From positions 1 to 8,258 of the forward strand of contig CAJOFP010000205.1 of NCBI GenBank assembly GCA_905233795.1: DNA of 8,258 bases, read 5' to 3'. The notes under the pieces are model-generated. The model did no database searches and was not told the origin of the DNA. It was given only the letters and a program-made list of their open reading frames with translations. The position numbers and the translations under genes are program-made. Below are positions 1 through 7,018 of this stretch, piece after piece (position 1 is the first letter of the stretch; each line of letters begins with the position of its first letter). The stretch comes from an uncultured Oscillibacter sp. (GTDB taxonomy: Bacteria > Bacillota > Clostridia > Oscillospirales > Oscillospiraceae).

Positions 1-1
1 G

Positions 2-442
2 AAAGGAGAAGCTACCCGACAAAATATCCAAAAACAACGGTTATTGATACAGAGAATTTATTACAGGCTGGATTGCATACGGACGGATTATATCAATAAA
101 ACGATTGCGGAACTGGTGAGAACCAAACCGGCGTATATCGCAATCGAGGATTTGAACGTCCGAGGCATGATGAAAAACCGGCATTTATCAAAATCCGTAT
201 CAAATCAGAAATTTTACGAATTTAGAGCGAAATTAACCGCGAAATGTGTGAAGTACGGGATAGAATTGCGGATTGTGGATCGCTTTTATCCGTCGTCAAA
301 GACCTGTCATCACTGTAAACGTATAAAGCGCGATTTGAAATTAAAAGATAGAATATACTCTTGCGTTTGCGGCTATACGGCGGACAGGGATTTAAACGCG
401 GCGTTGAATCTGAGGGATACGGATTGTTATAAAATCGCCTGA
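2..442 (+). CDS. tnpB: TnpB RNA-guided nuclease, IS200/IS605 family (C-terminal part, 5' end outside window)
   Basis: The reading frame is open from base 2 and ends at TGA 440-442, so this is the last 146 residues or so of a protein that normally has about 370-450. Counting from the TTG at 44, the visible part carries the second RuvC carboxylate (E35 in IAIEDLNV), a four-cysteine zinc finger (C88, C91, C107, C109) and the third RuvC motif DRDLNAALNL (residues 114-123, with D116 matching the Cas12-type DxN aspartate). The first RuvC aspartate lies left of the window, so whether the nuclease is intact cannot be judged. TnpB proteins are omega-RNA-guided DNA endonucleases that help IS200/IS605 elements persist. 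The TTG at 44 is only an internal codon: upstream codons in the same frame continue the family sequence. No TnpA transposase is visible; it could lie upstream or be absent, as in IS1341-type elements. Confidence 0.95.
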   Translation, partial: KGEATRQNIQKQRLLIQRIYYRLDCIRTDYINKTIAELVRTKPAYIAIEDLNVRGMMKNRHLSKSVSNQKFYEFRAKLTAKCVKYGIELRIVDRFYPSSKTCHHCKRIKRDLKLKDRIYSCVCGYTADRDLNAALNLRDTDCYKIA

Positions 443-540
443 AATTTTCAGTACCGATGGCTAATCGGGAATTTACGCCCGTGGAGAGTACAAAAACCTG
501 TGAGTAGCGTCCGATTGATTGTCAATCAGCGCGAAAGTAT
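443..540 (+). ncRNA. Right end of the IS200/IS605-type element with 3' part of the omega RNA (boundaries approximate)
   Basis: The non-coding stretch straight after the tnpB stop has the features of an IS605-family right end. A CCGAT/ATCGG hairpin (454-458 and 464-468, five-base loop) is followed by a GGGAATTTACGCCCGTGG block (467-484) of a kind I recall from many such ends. A second hairpin, GATTGA/TCAATC (513-518 and 522-527), follows, with flanking GCG/CGC (507-509, 530-532) able to extend it imperfectly. In this family the omega RNA overlaps the 3' end of tnpB, runs through the right end and takes its guide from the adjacent flanking DNA. The exact cleavage site cannot be fixed without the left end or an empty site; 540 is a guess. 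Confidence 0.6.
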
Positions 541-543
541 ACT
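515..543 (+). promoter_or_regulatory. Putative sigma-A promoter at the element edge, reading into the transporter operon
   Basis: TTGATT (515-520, 4 of 6 matches to TTGACA) and TATACT (538-543, 5 of 6 to TATAAT) are separated by exactly 17 bases. Transcription would start near 550 and give a leader of about 70 nt before the ATG at 621. The -35 box overlaps the right-end hairpin of the element, so the promoter may be supplied partly or wholly by the transposon. The -10 and spacing are good, the -35 is moderate. It is the best-placed promoter seen upstream of the operon. Confidence 0.4.
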
Positions 544-570
544 CATCCCCAGTATAGAAGCGGGAATTTT

Positions 571-602
571 CTCAATATGGGTATATTTGTCCATATTTCG
601 AG
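571..602 (+). promoter_or_regulatory. Inverted repeat in the operon leader (hairpin or operator candidate)
   Basis: AATATGG (574-580) and CCATATT (591-597) are perfect 7-base inverted arms around a 10-base centre. CTC (571-573) can also pair with GAG (600-602) across a two-base bulge, giving a 10-bp stem in RNA. It lies between the putative promoter and the start codon and ends just before the weak AGGA ribosome binding site (607-610). It could be a leader hairpin that affects translation, or a dyad operator for a repressor. No regulator gene is in the window. Confidence 0.35.
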
Positions 603-620
603 TAGCAGGATATTAATTTC

Positions 621-1673
621 ATGAAAGCGAAAGCGGCGGACTATCTTCTCTACGATGAAGAGCGCGGCGTGTACCGGCAAAGCCCGGAACAGGCCGTGCG
701 GGATGACGTGGAGAAACGCTACTGGCTGCATGTGGGGCGTACCGTCCTGAAAGACTGGCGGCTGTATATCATGCTGGTTCCTATGCTGCTGGTGTTCCTG
801 TTCTGGCGGTATTTTCCCATGTATGAACTGCTGGGATGCTTCAAAGTTTCGGACGAGGTTCTCCCGGTGTCGCAACAGCTCTTCTCCGGATTTTCTTATT
901 TTAAGCGCTTATTAATCGGGGGAGATAATTTATCTCTGGAATTTTGGCGGGCCTTGCGCAATACGTTCATTCTTAGCTTTTACGGCTTGTGTTTCGGCTT
1001 CCCGATGCCGATTATTCTGGCTCTGTTTTTTAACGAAATCAAATCCAATATCGCCCGCAGTTTCTATCAGGTTCTGACTTATCTTCCTAAGTTCATGTCA
1101 ACTGTTGTTATGACATCTCTTGTTATGATGCTGGTCAAGCAGGGTTCTCTTACAAGCGGCATGGGAATTGTCTCTCAGGCGTTTGTCTCTCTGGGACTGA
1201 CATCCGCGGAAACCGCTAACGCGGGGCTTTTAAATATCCCGTCATTTTTCCGGCCCGTGTATATCATCAGCGGCATATGGGAAAGCGCGGGTTATGACTC
1301 CATTGTGTTTTTCGCGGCGATTATCGCCATATCACCCACCAGTTACGAGGCCGCCCAGATCGACGGCGCGGGCAAGTGGGCGCAGATGCGCTATGTGGTT
1401 CTGCCCAGCATTCTGTCTACTATTGTAATTATGCTGATTACGCGGATCGGTTCTTTATTAAATATCGGCTATGAGAAAGTCCTGTTGCTTTATAATACCA
1501 ATACTTATGTAACCGCCGACGTGGTGTCCACGTTCGCCCAGCGATACGGTCTCGGCGGTACGGGCAAAGGTCTCGCCTCCGCCGCCGAAATGATGAATAA
1601 CGTAATTGGTATGCTGTTGGTAATCGGCGCCAATACGATTGCCCGCAAAGCGTCCGACGTGTCGCTGTATTAA
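621..1673 (+). CDS. CUT1-type ABC importer permease, LplB family
   Basis: This 350-residue protein is one of the two membrane-spanning subunits of a sugar-type ABC importer. It has the LplB-like N-terminal helix with a conserved segment (RYFPMYELLGCFK, about 63-75), several hydrophobic segments (about 49-62, 114-137, 155-172, 226-238, 260-280, 325-340) and the cytoplasmic EAA loop, YEAAQIDGAG through LP (242-262), that docks on the ATPase. The start is fixed: an in-frame TAG at 603-605 lies just upstream and the ATG at 621 is the only start in the family-sized range. Its ribosome binding site is poor (AGGA at 607-610, about 10 bases away). Residues 1-45 are a charged, cytoplasmic-looking extension that seems longer than usual for the family. 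It is followed 15 bases later by the partner permease. Confidence 0.95.
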   Translation: MKAKAADYLLYDEERGVYRQSPEQAVRDDVEKRYWLHVGRTVLKDWRLYIMLVPMLLVFLFWRYFPMYELLGCFKVSDEVLPVSQQLFSGFSYFKRLLIGGDNLSLEFWRALRNTFILSFYGLCFGFPMPIILALFFNEIKSNIARSFYQVLTYLPKFMSTVVMTSLVMMLVKQGSLTSGMGIVSQAFVSLGLTSAETANAGLLNIPSFFRPVYIISGIWESAGYDSIVFFAAIIAISPTSYEAAQIDGAGKWAQMRYVVLPSILSTIVIMLITRIGSLLNIGYEKVLLLYNTNTYVTADVVSTFAQRYGLGGTGKGLASAAEMMNNVIGMLLVIGANTIARKASDVSLY

Positions 1674-1688
1674 AAGGGGGCGCGTATT

Positions 1689-2579
1689 GTGAAGAGAAAG
1701 CTGGAAATCTCCGAGCTGATTTTTAAAATTATCAGCTATCTGCTTCTGACGGTTTTCGCCCTGTGCTGTCTGTATCCGTTTGTTTACGCCGTCTCCGCGT
1801 CCATCAGCGGACGGGCCGCCGTGGATTATAATCAAATCGTGATTTTCCCGAAAGATATTCAATTCGACGCTTTCCGCCGGATGTTCAGCGACAATATGTT
1901 CTGGAACGCTTATTCCAATACGCTGTTTATTACGTTCTACGGCACGGTTTGGGCGCTGTTTTATTCGATTTTGGGCGCGTATGCCTTATCAAAACGCCGG
2001 TTATTATTCCGCAAGTTTTTTAATTTCTTTCTGGTTTTTACCATGTGGTTCGCCGCCGGTATCGTGCCGCAATATTTAAATTATCTCAGTACGCAGAAAG
2101 TATTCAACGCCGTGGGAATCATGGACGACAAATGGCTGGTAGTAATCGCAATGGGCATGGCGGCTATGAATATTATTCTTTTGCGTAACGCGTTTGAGGG
2201 CGTCCCAAGCGAAATTGAAGAGGCCGCTATTGTGGACGGGGCCAGCGAATTTCAGGTATTGACAAAAGTCTATCTGCCCATGAGCAAATCCACAATCGCC
2301 ACGGTCGCTCTGTTTTTCGGCATTTCCCGCTGGAACGGATACTTCTGGGCGCGTCAAATGATTTCCAATTCCAACGAACATCCTCTTCAGGTATTTATCC
2401 GGCTGAGACTGGAGCAGTACACGGACCCGGAATTTATGGCGGGCTGGAATGAAATTTACGCCGCCGATTCCGTGATCTATGCGCTGATTGTCTGTTCCAT
2501 TGTGCCGATTTTGATTATTTATCCGTTTATTCAAAAATATTTCGCCAAAGGCGTAAACGTCGGCGGCGTGAAAGAATAA
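1689..2579 (+). CDS. CUT1-type carbohydrate ABC importer permease, YtcP/LplC (UgpE-like) family
   Basis: The second membrane subunit of the importer, 296 residues, normal for the family. The start is GTG at 1689, preceded by AAAGGGGG (1674-1681) at a suitable distance. Hydrophobic segments lie at about 12-36, 80-100, 109-127, 149-167, 203-220 and 262-281. The EAA loop is EEAAIVDGAS...LP (177-197), followed by an RWNGYFW segment typical of this family (around 214-220). The C-terminus ends KYFAKGVNVGGVKE, the conserved tail of YtcP/LplC permeases, so the gene is intact at both ends. LplB- and YtcP-type subunits normally form a heterodimer, which fits the 15-base gap to the upstream permease gene. 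The substrate cannot be read from the sequence; family members import oligosaccharides or related solutes. Confidence 0.95.
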   Translation: MKRKLEISELIFKIISYLLLTVFALCCLYPFVYAVSASISGRAAVDYNQIVIFPKDIQFDAFRRMFSDNMFWNAYSNTLFITFYGTVWALFYSILGAYALSKRRLLFRKFFNFFLVFTMWFAAGIVPQYLNYLSTQKVFNAVGIMDDKWLVVIAMGMAAMNIILLRNAFEGVPSEIEEAAIVDGASEFQVLTKVYLPMSKSTIATVALFFGISRWNGYFWARQMISNSNEHPLQVFIRLRLEQYTDPEFMAGWNEIYAADSVIYALIVCSIVPILIIYPFIQKYFAKGVNVGGVKE

Positions 2580-2684
2580 AAAGAATAATCGGGCTATGCG
2601 TAAATTATATAAATAATTATATAAATTTTATATTAAAATTTTATAAAATCTTATGCGTATGAGAAAAAATCAAAGGAGGATAAT
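2580..2684 (+). promoter_or_regulatory. AT-rich intergenic spacer with repeats ahead of the solute-binding lipoprotein gene
   Basis: The 105-base gap is strikingly AT-rich compared with its surroundings. It contains a direct repeat TATGCGTA (2595-2602 and 2652-2659) that brackets the AT block, and an AT-only inverted repeat AAATTTTA/TAAAATTT (2623-2630 and 2634-2641, three-base loop). A strong AAAGGAGGA ribosome binding site (2672-2680) precedes the ATG at 2685. No convincing -35/-10 pair was found. The region may hold an internal promoter, a protein site or an mRNA processing point that lets the lipoprotein be made in excess over the permeases, as is common in importer operons; that role is inferred. 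Confidence 0.4.
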
Positions 2685-4791
2685 ATGAAGAGATGCGGAA
2701 ACTGGGTCGCCGTCCTGCTGGCCGTGATAACGCTGGCGGTTTCGCTGACAGGCTGCGGCCCGAAAATCGACGTGACAAAGTACAGTCAACCCGGCGTCCA
2801 GTCCCCCGGCGCGGAACAGAGCGGCGCCGCGACGAGTAACGAAAACAGCGCCGCCCCGGCGGAATTGACTTACGCGCAAGGCGTCATTCTTCGCATGGCG
2901 ACGGGATATAATTCCGTGAAAACCGGTCTGAGTTTCGACGCGGAGACGGCGGGCGACGGTATCACGCTGGCGGACGGCAAAACGTATCGTTCAGGAGATT
3001 TGAAACCCACATGGGTAGAAGTGGAAAATTTGCTTGGCATTTCCATTGAAGATAAATATCAGGGAAACAGCGCGTCCAACGAGTTTGATTATTGGAAAGA
3101 ACGCTTGGGCGAGGTGGATCTTGTCAGCGGTACCGCTGTGACTTTGACGGAGTACGGCGAGGCGGGAAGCCTTGTGAATATTCAAAGCCTATCTGGATAA
3201 AAATCCCATTGTCCGGCTGTCTATTACCGGCAACACGTCCACAGGCGCGATTTATTTCTCTCCCTATTTTGACGGCGTAAACGACATTGAGAGAATGCCC
3301 CTTATGCGGGTGGACTGGGTGCGGAAACTCTTGGACGGCGAAGGCGCTTTCACGGCGGAAAACAGTAATCAGACAGCTGAACCGGTTTAACAGCCTTATA
3401 TGCCGACATCCGGAGCGATTGAGATCGACACTGTCACGGCGGACGGAACCGGCGTGGAAACCGTCACGAAAAATTATGACGCCGCCGGAAATATTATATC
3501 AATCATGAACGCCGCCGGAAGCGTCAGCGGCGTGGACGCGGTCAATATGCTCCGGGATTATATCGACGCGGCGTATGGCGGCTATTACGGAACGGAAAGA
3601 TCAAATCTCTATGTCGGTCAGAACGCCGCGTGGGACGCTGACGAGCTTGTCGCGCTTCTCCGCTGTGTGGTAGCCAATCCCCAGACTTTAAACGGCACGG
3701 ACTCCGTGCAGGGCTTGTTCTCCCGTGAGGACGACAACAATCAACGCCGCGTTGACATGATGCGTTTCGCGGGGCATTTGTTCGGCGTTCGCGGTCTGGA
3801 ATCCCGTCAGGATTATCTCTATTTAGACACCGACGGCGTGATGAAAGACGCCCGGCAGCAGCCGGAATCTTTCCGGTCTTTCATGGATATGTCCGCCGAA
3901 TCCAGTTCCACCATGCTGGAAAATGATCTTGGCTTTATGCACTATGATTATAATCAAACTCAGACGATATTAAACGCGACGAAACTGCAAGCCGATCAGG
4001 GCGAAAAATATATGGCTGTCATGGTTCCGGTGGCCCGGTGGCAGGACGGAACGGAAGGCGGCAGATATATGCGCTTCACGGAGTCATGGCGGAGCGTAAA
4101 AACGGACGGCTGGGGCATTTCCCGCGCCGGAACGGACGGAAATCCCGATAAACTCAACGCCGCTCTGAAATTAATCGACTTCGCCTATACTGACAAAGGC
4201 ATGATTCTTATGTCCTACGGCCCGGACGCTTTTATTAAAACAAATCCCGACGGCAGTTATGTGACGTTTACTTTCAACGGACAGGAAATGCCGGAAATCG
4301 CGGACGCCACTTATCAGGAACTTTGGGATAAAGCGAACGGAAATTACACGAATTACGCCCGTATGTATTTAGGCTCCACCCTGAGTTTCGCCAAAAGTCA
4401 GGCGTTTGAATATCAATGCACCCATGAAGTCGGCAAAGAGGGCGCCGGGCATATCTCCAACGCCATCGGACTGGGCGTCCTGCGCCATCCTGAACTGGCT
4501 GTGACGGAAAATCCGTGGTATACTTCCATCCCCACCGTACTGCCTACCACAAAACAGGAAAGCGATTTGTTAAATACCTATACGGAATTAAGCAGTAAGG
4601 GCCGTTTCTCCCAGAACAAGGGAGAGAGTAACGAGTTCGTCAACGAAATCGCGGGCGGTTACGCAACGCAGGGCATGAGTAACGCCGACGAAGCCGCCGC
4701 CGCGGTTCGGGATACTATGGGCGGCTCGCAGTATTTACAACTCAAGCAAGGCGCGTGGGATCGGCTCTTGACTTATTATAATACGCTTTAA
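2685..4791 (+). pseudogene. Extracellular solute-binding lipoprotein of the importer, disrupted by a frameshift and a stop codon
   Basis: The gene encodes the substrate-capturing lipoprotein of the importer, anchored outside the membrane. The start has a strong ribosome binding site; residues 1-24 are a lipoprotein signal peptide ending in the lipobox LTGC (C24), followed by a Ser/Ala/Gly/Gln-rich linker. The first frame runs to TAA 3198-3200 (171 codons), but the sequence matching the family continues in the +1 frame from about 3184 (KAYLDKNPIVRL...), implying one extra base near C3183. That second frame meets TAA at 3388-3390 (context EPV-stop-QPYMPTSG) and then stays open to TAA 4789-4791. 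Repaired, the protein would be about 701 residues, large for an LplA-type binding protein (usually about 450-560). No ribosome binding site precedes the internal ATG at 3400. As written, only a 171-residue N-terminal fragment could be made. Sequencing error is the main alternative. Confidence 0.85.
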
Positions 4792-4834
4792 CGCGATATT
4801 AATGCGATAACGGAAACAACGCAAACGCCGGACA

Positions 4835-4856
4835 TCCGGGGGATATTTCCCCCGGA
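4835..4856 (+). promoter_or_regulatory. Intercistronic GC-rich hairpin after the lipoprotein gene
   Basis: TCCGGGGGA (4835-4843) pairs perfectly with TCCCCCGGA (4848-4856) around the four-base loop TATT, giving a 9-bp stem with seven G-C pairs. No T-run follows, so it is not a standard intrinsic terminator. It sits between the binding-protein stop (4791) and the next start (4882), just ahead of the CGGGAGG ribosome binding site (4866-4872). Stem-loops after binding-protein genes often protect the upstream mRNA from 3' exonucleases or reduce read-through, which would keep lipoprotein levels above those of downstream genes. Confidence 0.6.
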
Positions 4857-4881
4857 GACCCGGAGCGGGAGGCAATCTATT

Positions 4882-5472
4882 ATGTATAAAAAGCAAATGG
4901 CGCTGCAAAAGGCGCTCTGTCTTTTGGCCGTCTGTTCGGGGGCGCTGGTCTTTCTCTACGCTTTGGGCATGATGACCGATCTATATGATACGCTTTATTC
5001 CACAATGATGAACGCGGCGGATCTGACGCAGACGGATGTTCCCGGTTCCGCGGTTTATTACAATATGCAGGAGTTCAACGCCGTGTTTCTGCGTTTCAGC
5101 ATTGTCTCAATTTTGTTGGCGTGCCTGTTATATCTTACTAATACGCATATCCGGCGGCGGTATTATATCGGCAATTATATCGCTGTCGCCGCTTTCGCCG
5201 GGTGGAATCTCAATCTTGCTATCTGGTCTCACGGCTATATTGAGATTTTCAAGAAACAGTTCTTGGAAGTGGATTTCGCCGCGCTCCGCGTTCACGCGGA
5301 TACATGGAAAACCGCTTATACGGAGTCCACTTTCTGGTTTGACGCGCATTACGGCGTTTTCGCCGTGACATTCCTGATTTCCGCGCTTTTGATTTTAAAC
5401 GCCTTTTGGAAAATCAGCCTCATGACGGCGGAAGCGCGGCTGATCCGTGACGGAAAGGAGGCGGCGGCATGA
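4882..5472 (+). CDS. Small polytopic membrane protein (about four helices) of unknown function
   Basis: I do not recognise a named family. The 196-residue protein has hydrophobic segments at about 11-30, 67-87, 95-115 and 158-176. Positively charged stretches after helix 2 (HIRRRYY, 89-95) and at the N-terminus (YKK) suggest both face the cytoplasm. Loops of about 36 residues (31-66) and about 42 residues (116-157), rich in Tyr, Trp and acidic residues, would lie outside. The ATG at 4882 follows CGGGAGG (4866-4872). The stop overlaps the next start by four bases (ATGA, 5469-5472), which suggests translational coupling. Lying between the binding protein and the ATPase, it could be an accessory subunit, assembly factor or sensor for the importer, but nothing in the sequence gives a function. 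Confidence 0.85.
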   Translation: MYKKQMALQKALCLLAVCSGALVFLYALGMMTDLYDTLYSTMMNAADLTQTDVPGSAVYYNMQEFNAVFLRFSIVSILLACLLYLTNTHIRRRYYIGNYIAVAAFAGWNLNLAIWSHGYIEIFKKQFLEVDFAALRVHADTWKTAYTESTFWFDAHYGVFAVTFLISALLILNAFWKISLMTAEARLIRDGKEAAA

Positions 5473-5957
5473 ACGACGAAAAAACCATCCGGCTGGATCG
5501 AATGCGCTACACGAAAAATACGTTTTCATCCGGCTTCGCCCTGCTGGCGATTCTCTTTGATGTGTTATTCTTTATCAGCCTTTATGAATCGGATGTGGGG
5601 ACGTATTATTATAATATTCTGATCGGCGCGTCTATTTTATATAATTTAATCTTTATGCTGGCGGCGTTTCTCTCGTCGGAGGGCGTCAAAAATTATAATA
5701 TCAATTATTCATGGCTGATGATTCTTTTAGGCGTCGGGCAGATTATCCGAATTTTTATTTATCCCGTACAGGCTCACGCCGCCGTGGTGACGGTGCGGGA
5801 ACAGGCCGTAACCGTGATGACGGACGGACAGTTTATCCGCGTGACGGCCTATCTGATTCTTTCCGCCGTCTGTCTCTTTGTCGGGGCTTTCGTGGGCATT
5901 TCCAGAAGTCGCGCCCTCTCATCTCATTTGTCCTCTCTGGGACAACCGTCCGCGTAA
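5469..5957 (+). CDS. Small four-helix membrane protein of unknown function
   Basis: This 162-residue protein has hydrophobic segments at about 20-38, 47-68, 81-99 and 125-144, a basic N-terminus (RLDRMRYTK) and a Ser-rich C-terminal tail. The region 101-122 between helices 3 and 4 (with VVTVREQAVTVMTDG) is polar. A strong ribosome binding site, AAAGGAGG (5454-5461), lies inside the end of the upstream gene, and the ATG overlaps that gene's TGA, so the two products are probably translated together. The four-helix plan resembles that of the preceding protein, but I see no clear sequence match between them. Function unknown; a role with the importer is inferred only from position. Confidence 0.85.
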   Translation: MNDEKTIRLDRMRYTKNTFSSGFALLAILFDVLFFISLYESDVGTYYYNILIGASILYNLIFMLAAFLSSEGVKNYNINYSWLMILLGVGQIIRIFIYPVQAHAAVVTVREQAVTVMTDGQFIRVTAYLILSAVCLFVGAFVGISRSRALSSHLSSLGQPSA

Positions 5958-5976
5958 AGAAAGGAGGGGGAACGAT

Positions 5977-7018
5977 ATGGCGCAGATGAATATACAGCAT
6001 ATAGATAAAATCTATGATAATAAAGTACAGGCGGTATTTGATTTCAATCTCGACGTAAAAGACGGGGAACTGATCGTATTGGTAGGTCCCTCCGGGTGCG
6101 GCAAATCCACCACGCTCCGTATGATCGCGGGACTGGAAGATATTACAGCCGGACAGCTTTTATTGGACGGTCGGGATATTACGCGGACGCCCGCCAAAGA
6201 TCGGGATATGGCAATGGTATTCCAGAATTACGCGTTATACGGTCATATGACGATTTATGAAAATATGGCGTTTTCTCTGACATTGCGTAAAGAAAATCCC
6301 AATGTGATTCATAAAAAAGTATTGGCGGCGGCGGAAATTCTGGGATTAACCAGTCAGTTAAATAAAAAGCCGTCTCAGCTCTCCGGCGGACAGCGTCAGC
6401 GGGTCGCTATGGGACGTTCTATTGTCCGAAATCCGAAAGTATTTTTATTTGACGAACCGTTGTCCAATCTTGACGCGAAACTTCGCGGCGCGACGCGGCG
6501 GGAAATTTTATTACTGCATAAAAGATTAAAAGCGACGATGTTATATGTCACGCACGACCAAACGGAAGCGTTGACGCTGGCTGATCGAATCGTCTGTATG
6601 TCTATGGGACACGTTCAGCAGGTGGGAACGCCGCTGGAACTCTATGACGCATTTCTTTACCGTCACTGTACGGGAGGACTATCTGGAAGGAAAGGGCTTC
6701 CGGGTATCCCTGACGGCGGCGGAAAAACAGGCGCTTGTCCCTTGGGCCGGGAAAGAAATTGATCTGGGCGTCCGTCCTGAGGACGTGAAAGCGGATGGGG
6801 ATATTCCCATGAAAGTATTTTCAAATGAAAATCTGGGCATGAATACGCTGGTGCATGGGCATATCGGCGGCTCTGACGCCGTAAGCAATAAACTCTCCGC
6901 GAAACTCCGGGGCTGGTGTGATTACAAATCCGGTGACGCTATTACAGTATCGTTTGCGCGGAAACGCTTTTTTGATGTAAAAAGCGGCGAGGCCATCGGA
7001 AGGGGGACGGACATATGA
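5977..7018 (+). pseudogene. MsmK/UgpC-type ATPase of the CUT1 importer, disrupted by an inferred ~47-bp deletion with frameshift
   Basis: The energising subunit of the importer. The ATG at 5977 is chosen over earlier in-frame starts because of AAAGGAGGGGG (5960-5970) and because the family N-terminus begins here. Walker A GPSGCGKST (37-45), the Q-loop glutamine (Q83), signature LSGGQ (135-139), Walker B VFLFDEP (155-161), D-loop SNLD (163-166) and switch histidine H193 are all present. After LYD (222-224) the family sequence, normally PxNxFVAGFIGSPxMNF, is missing, and FFTVTVRED resumes in another frame from about 6650, leading through GVRPED to TGA 7016-7018. Filling in the usual 15 residues needs about 47 bases and restores both frame and a normal 362-residue length. 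As written, translation leaves the family sequence near 6650 and stops at 6760-6762, losing the C-terminal regulatory domain. A truncated nucleotide-binding domain might still be made. Confidence 0.88.

Noticed and set aside
44..46. TTG at 44 as the true start of a short TnpB-like protein
   Set aside because: The same frame is open to the left edge and the upstream codons continue the TnpB sequence; no ribosome binding site sits at the right distance.
519..543. TTGTCA (519-524) as an alternative -35 box for TATACT
   Set aside because: The spacing would be only 13 bases, too short for sigma-A; TTGATT at 515 gives 17.
1458..1862. Minus-strand open frame of 134 codons spanning the permease junction
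   Set aside because: It lies opposite two well-supported permease genes, is His/Gln-rich in the way of reverse-complement shadows and has no family signature.
3388..3390. Stop-codon reassignment (TAA read as an amino acid)
   Set aside because: Intact neighbouring genes, including both permeases and two of the small membrane proteins, end in TAA at family-consistent C-termini.
3400..4791. A separate, independently translated 463-residue gene starting at 3400
   Set aside because: No ribosome binding site precedes it, no signal peptide is present, and the sequence continues a binding-protein frame from about 3184 through the stop at 3388.
5878..5976. Earlier in-frame start for the ATPase at 5878
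   Set aside because: It would overlap the upstream gene by 80 bases and has no good ribosome binding site, whereas 5977 has AAAGGAGGGGG at the right distance and begins the family sequence.
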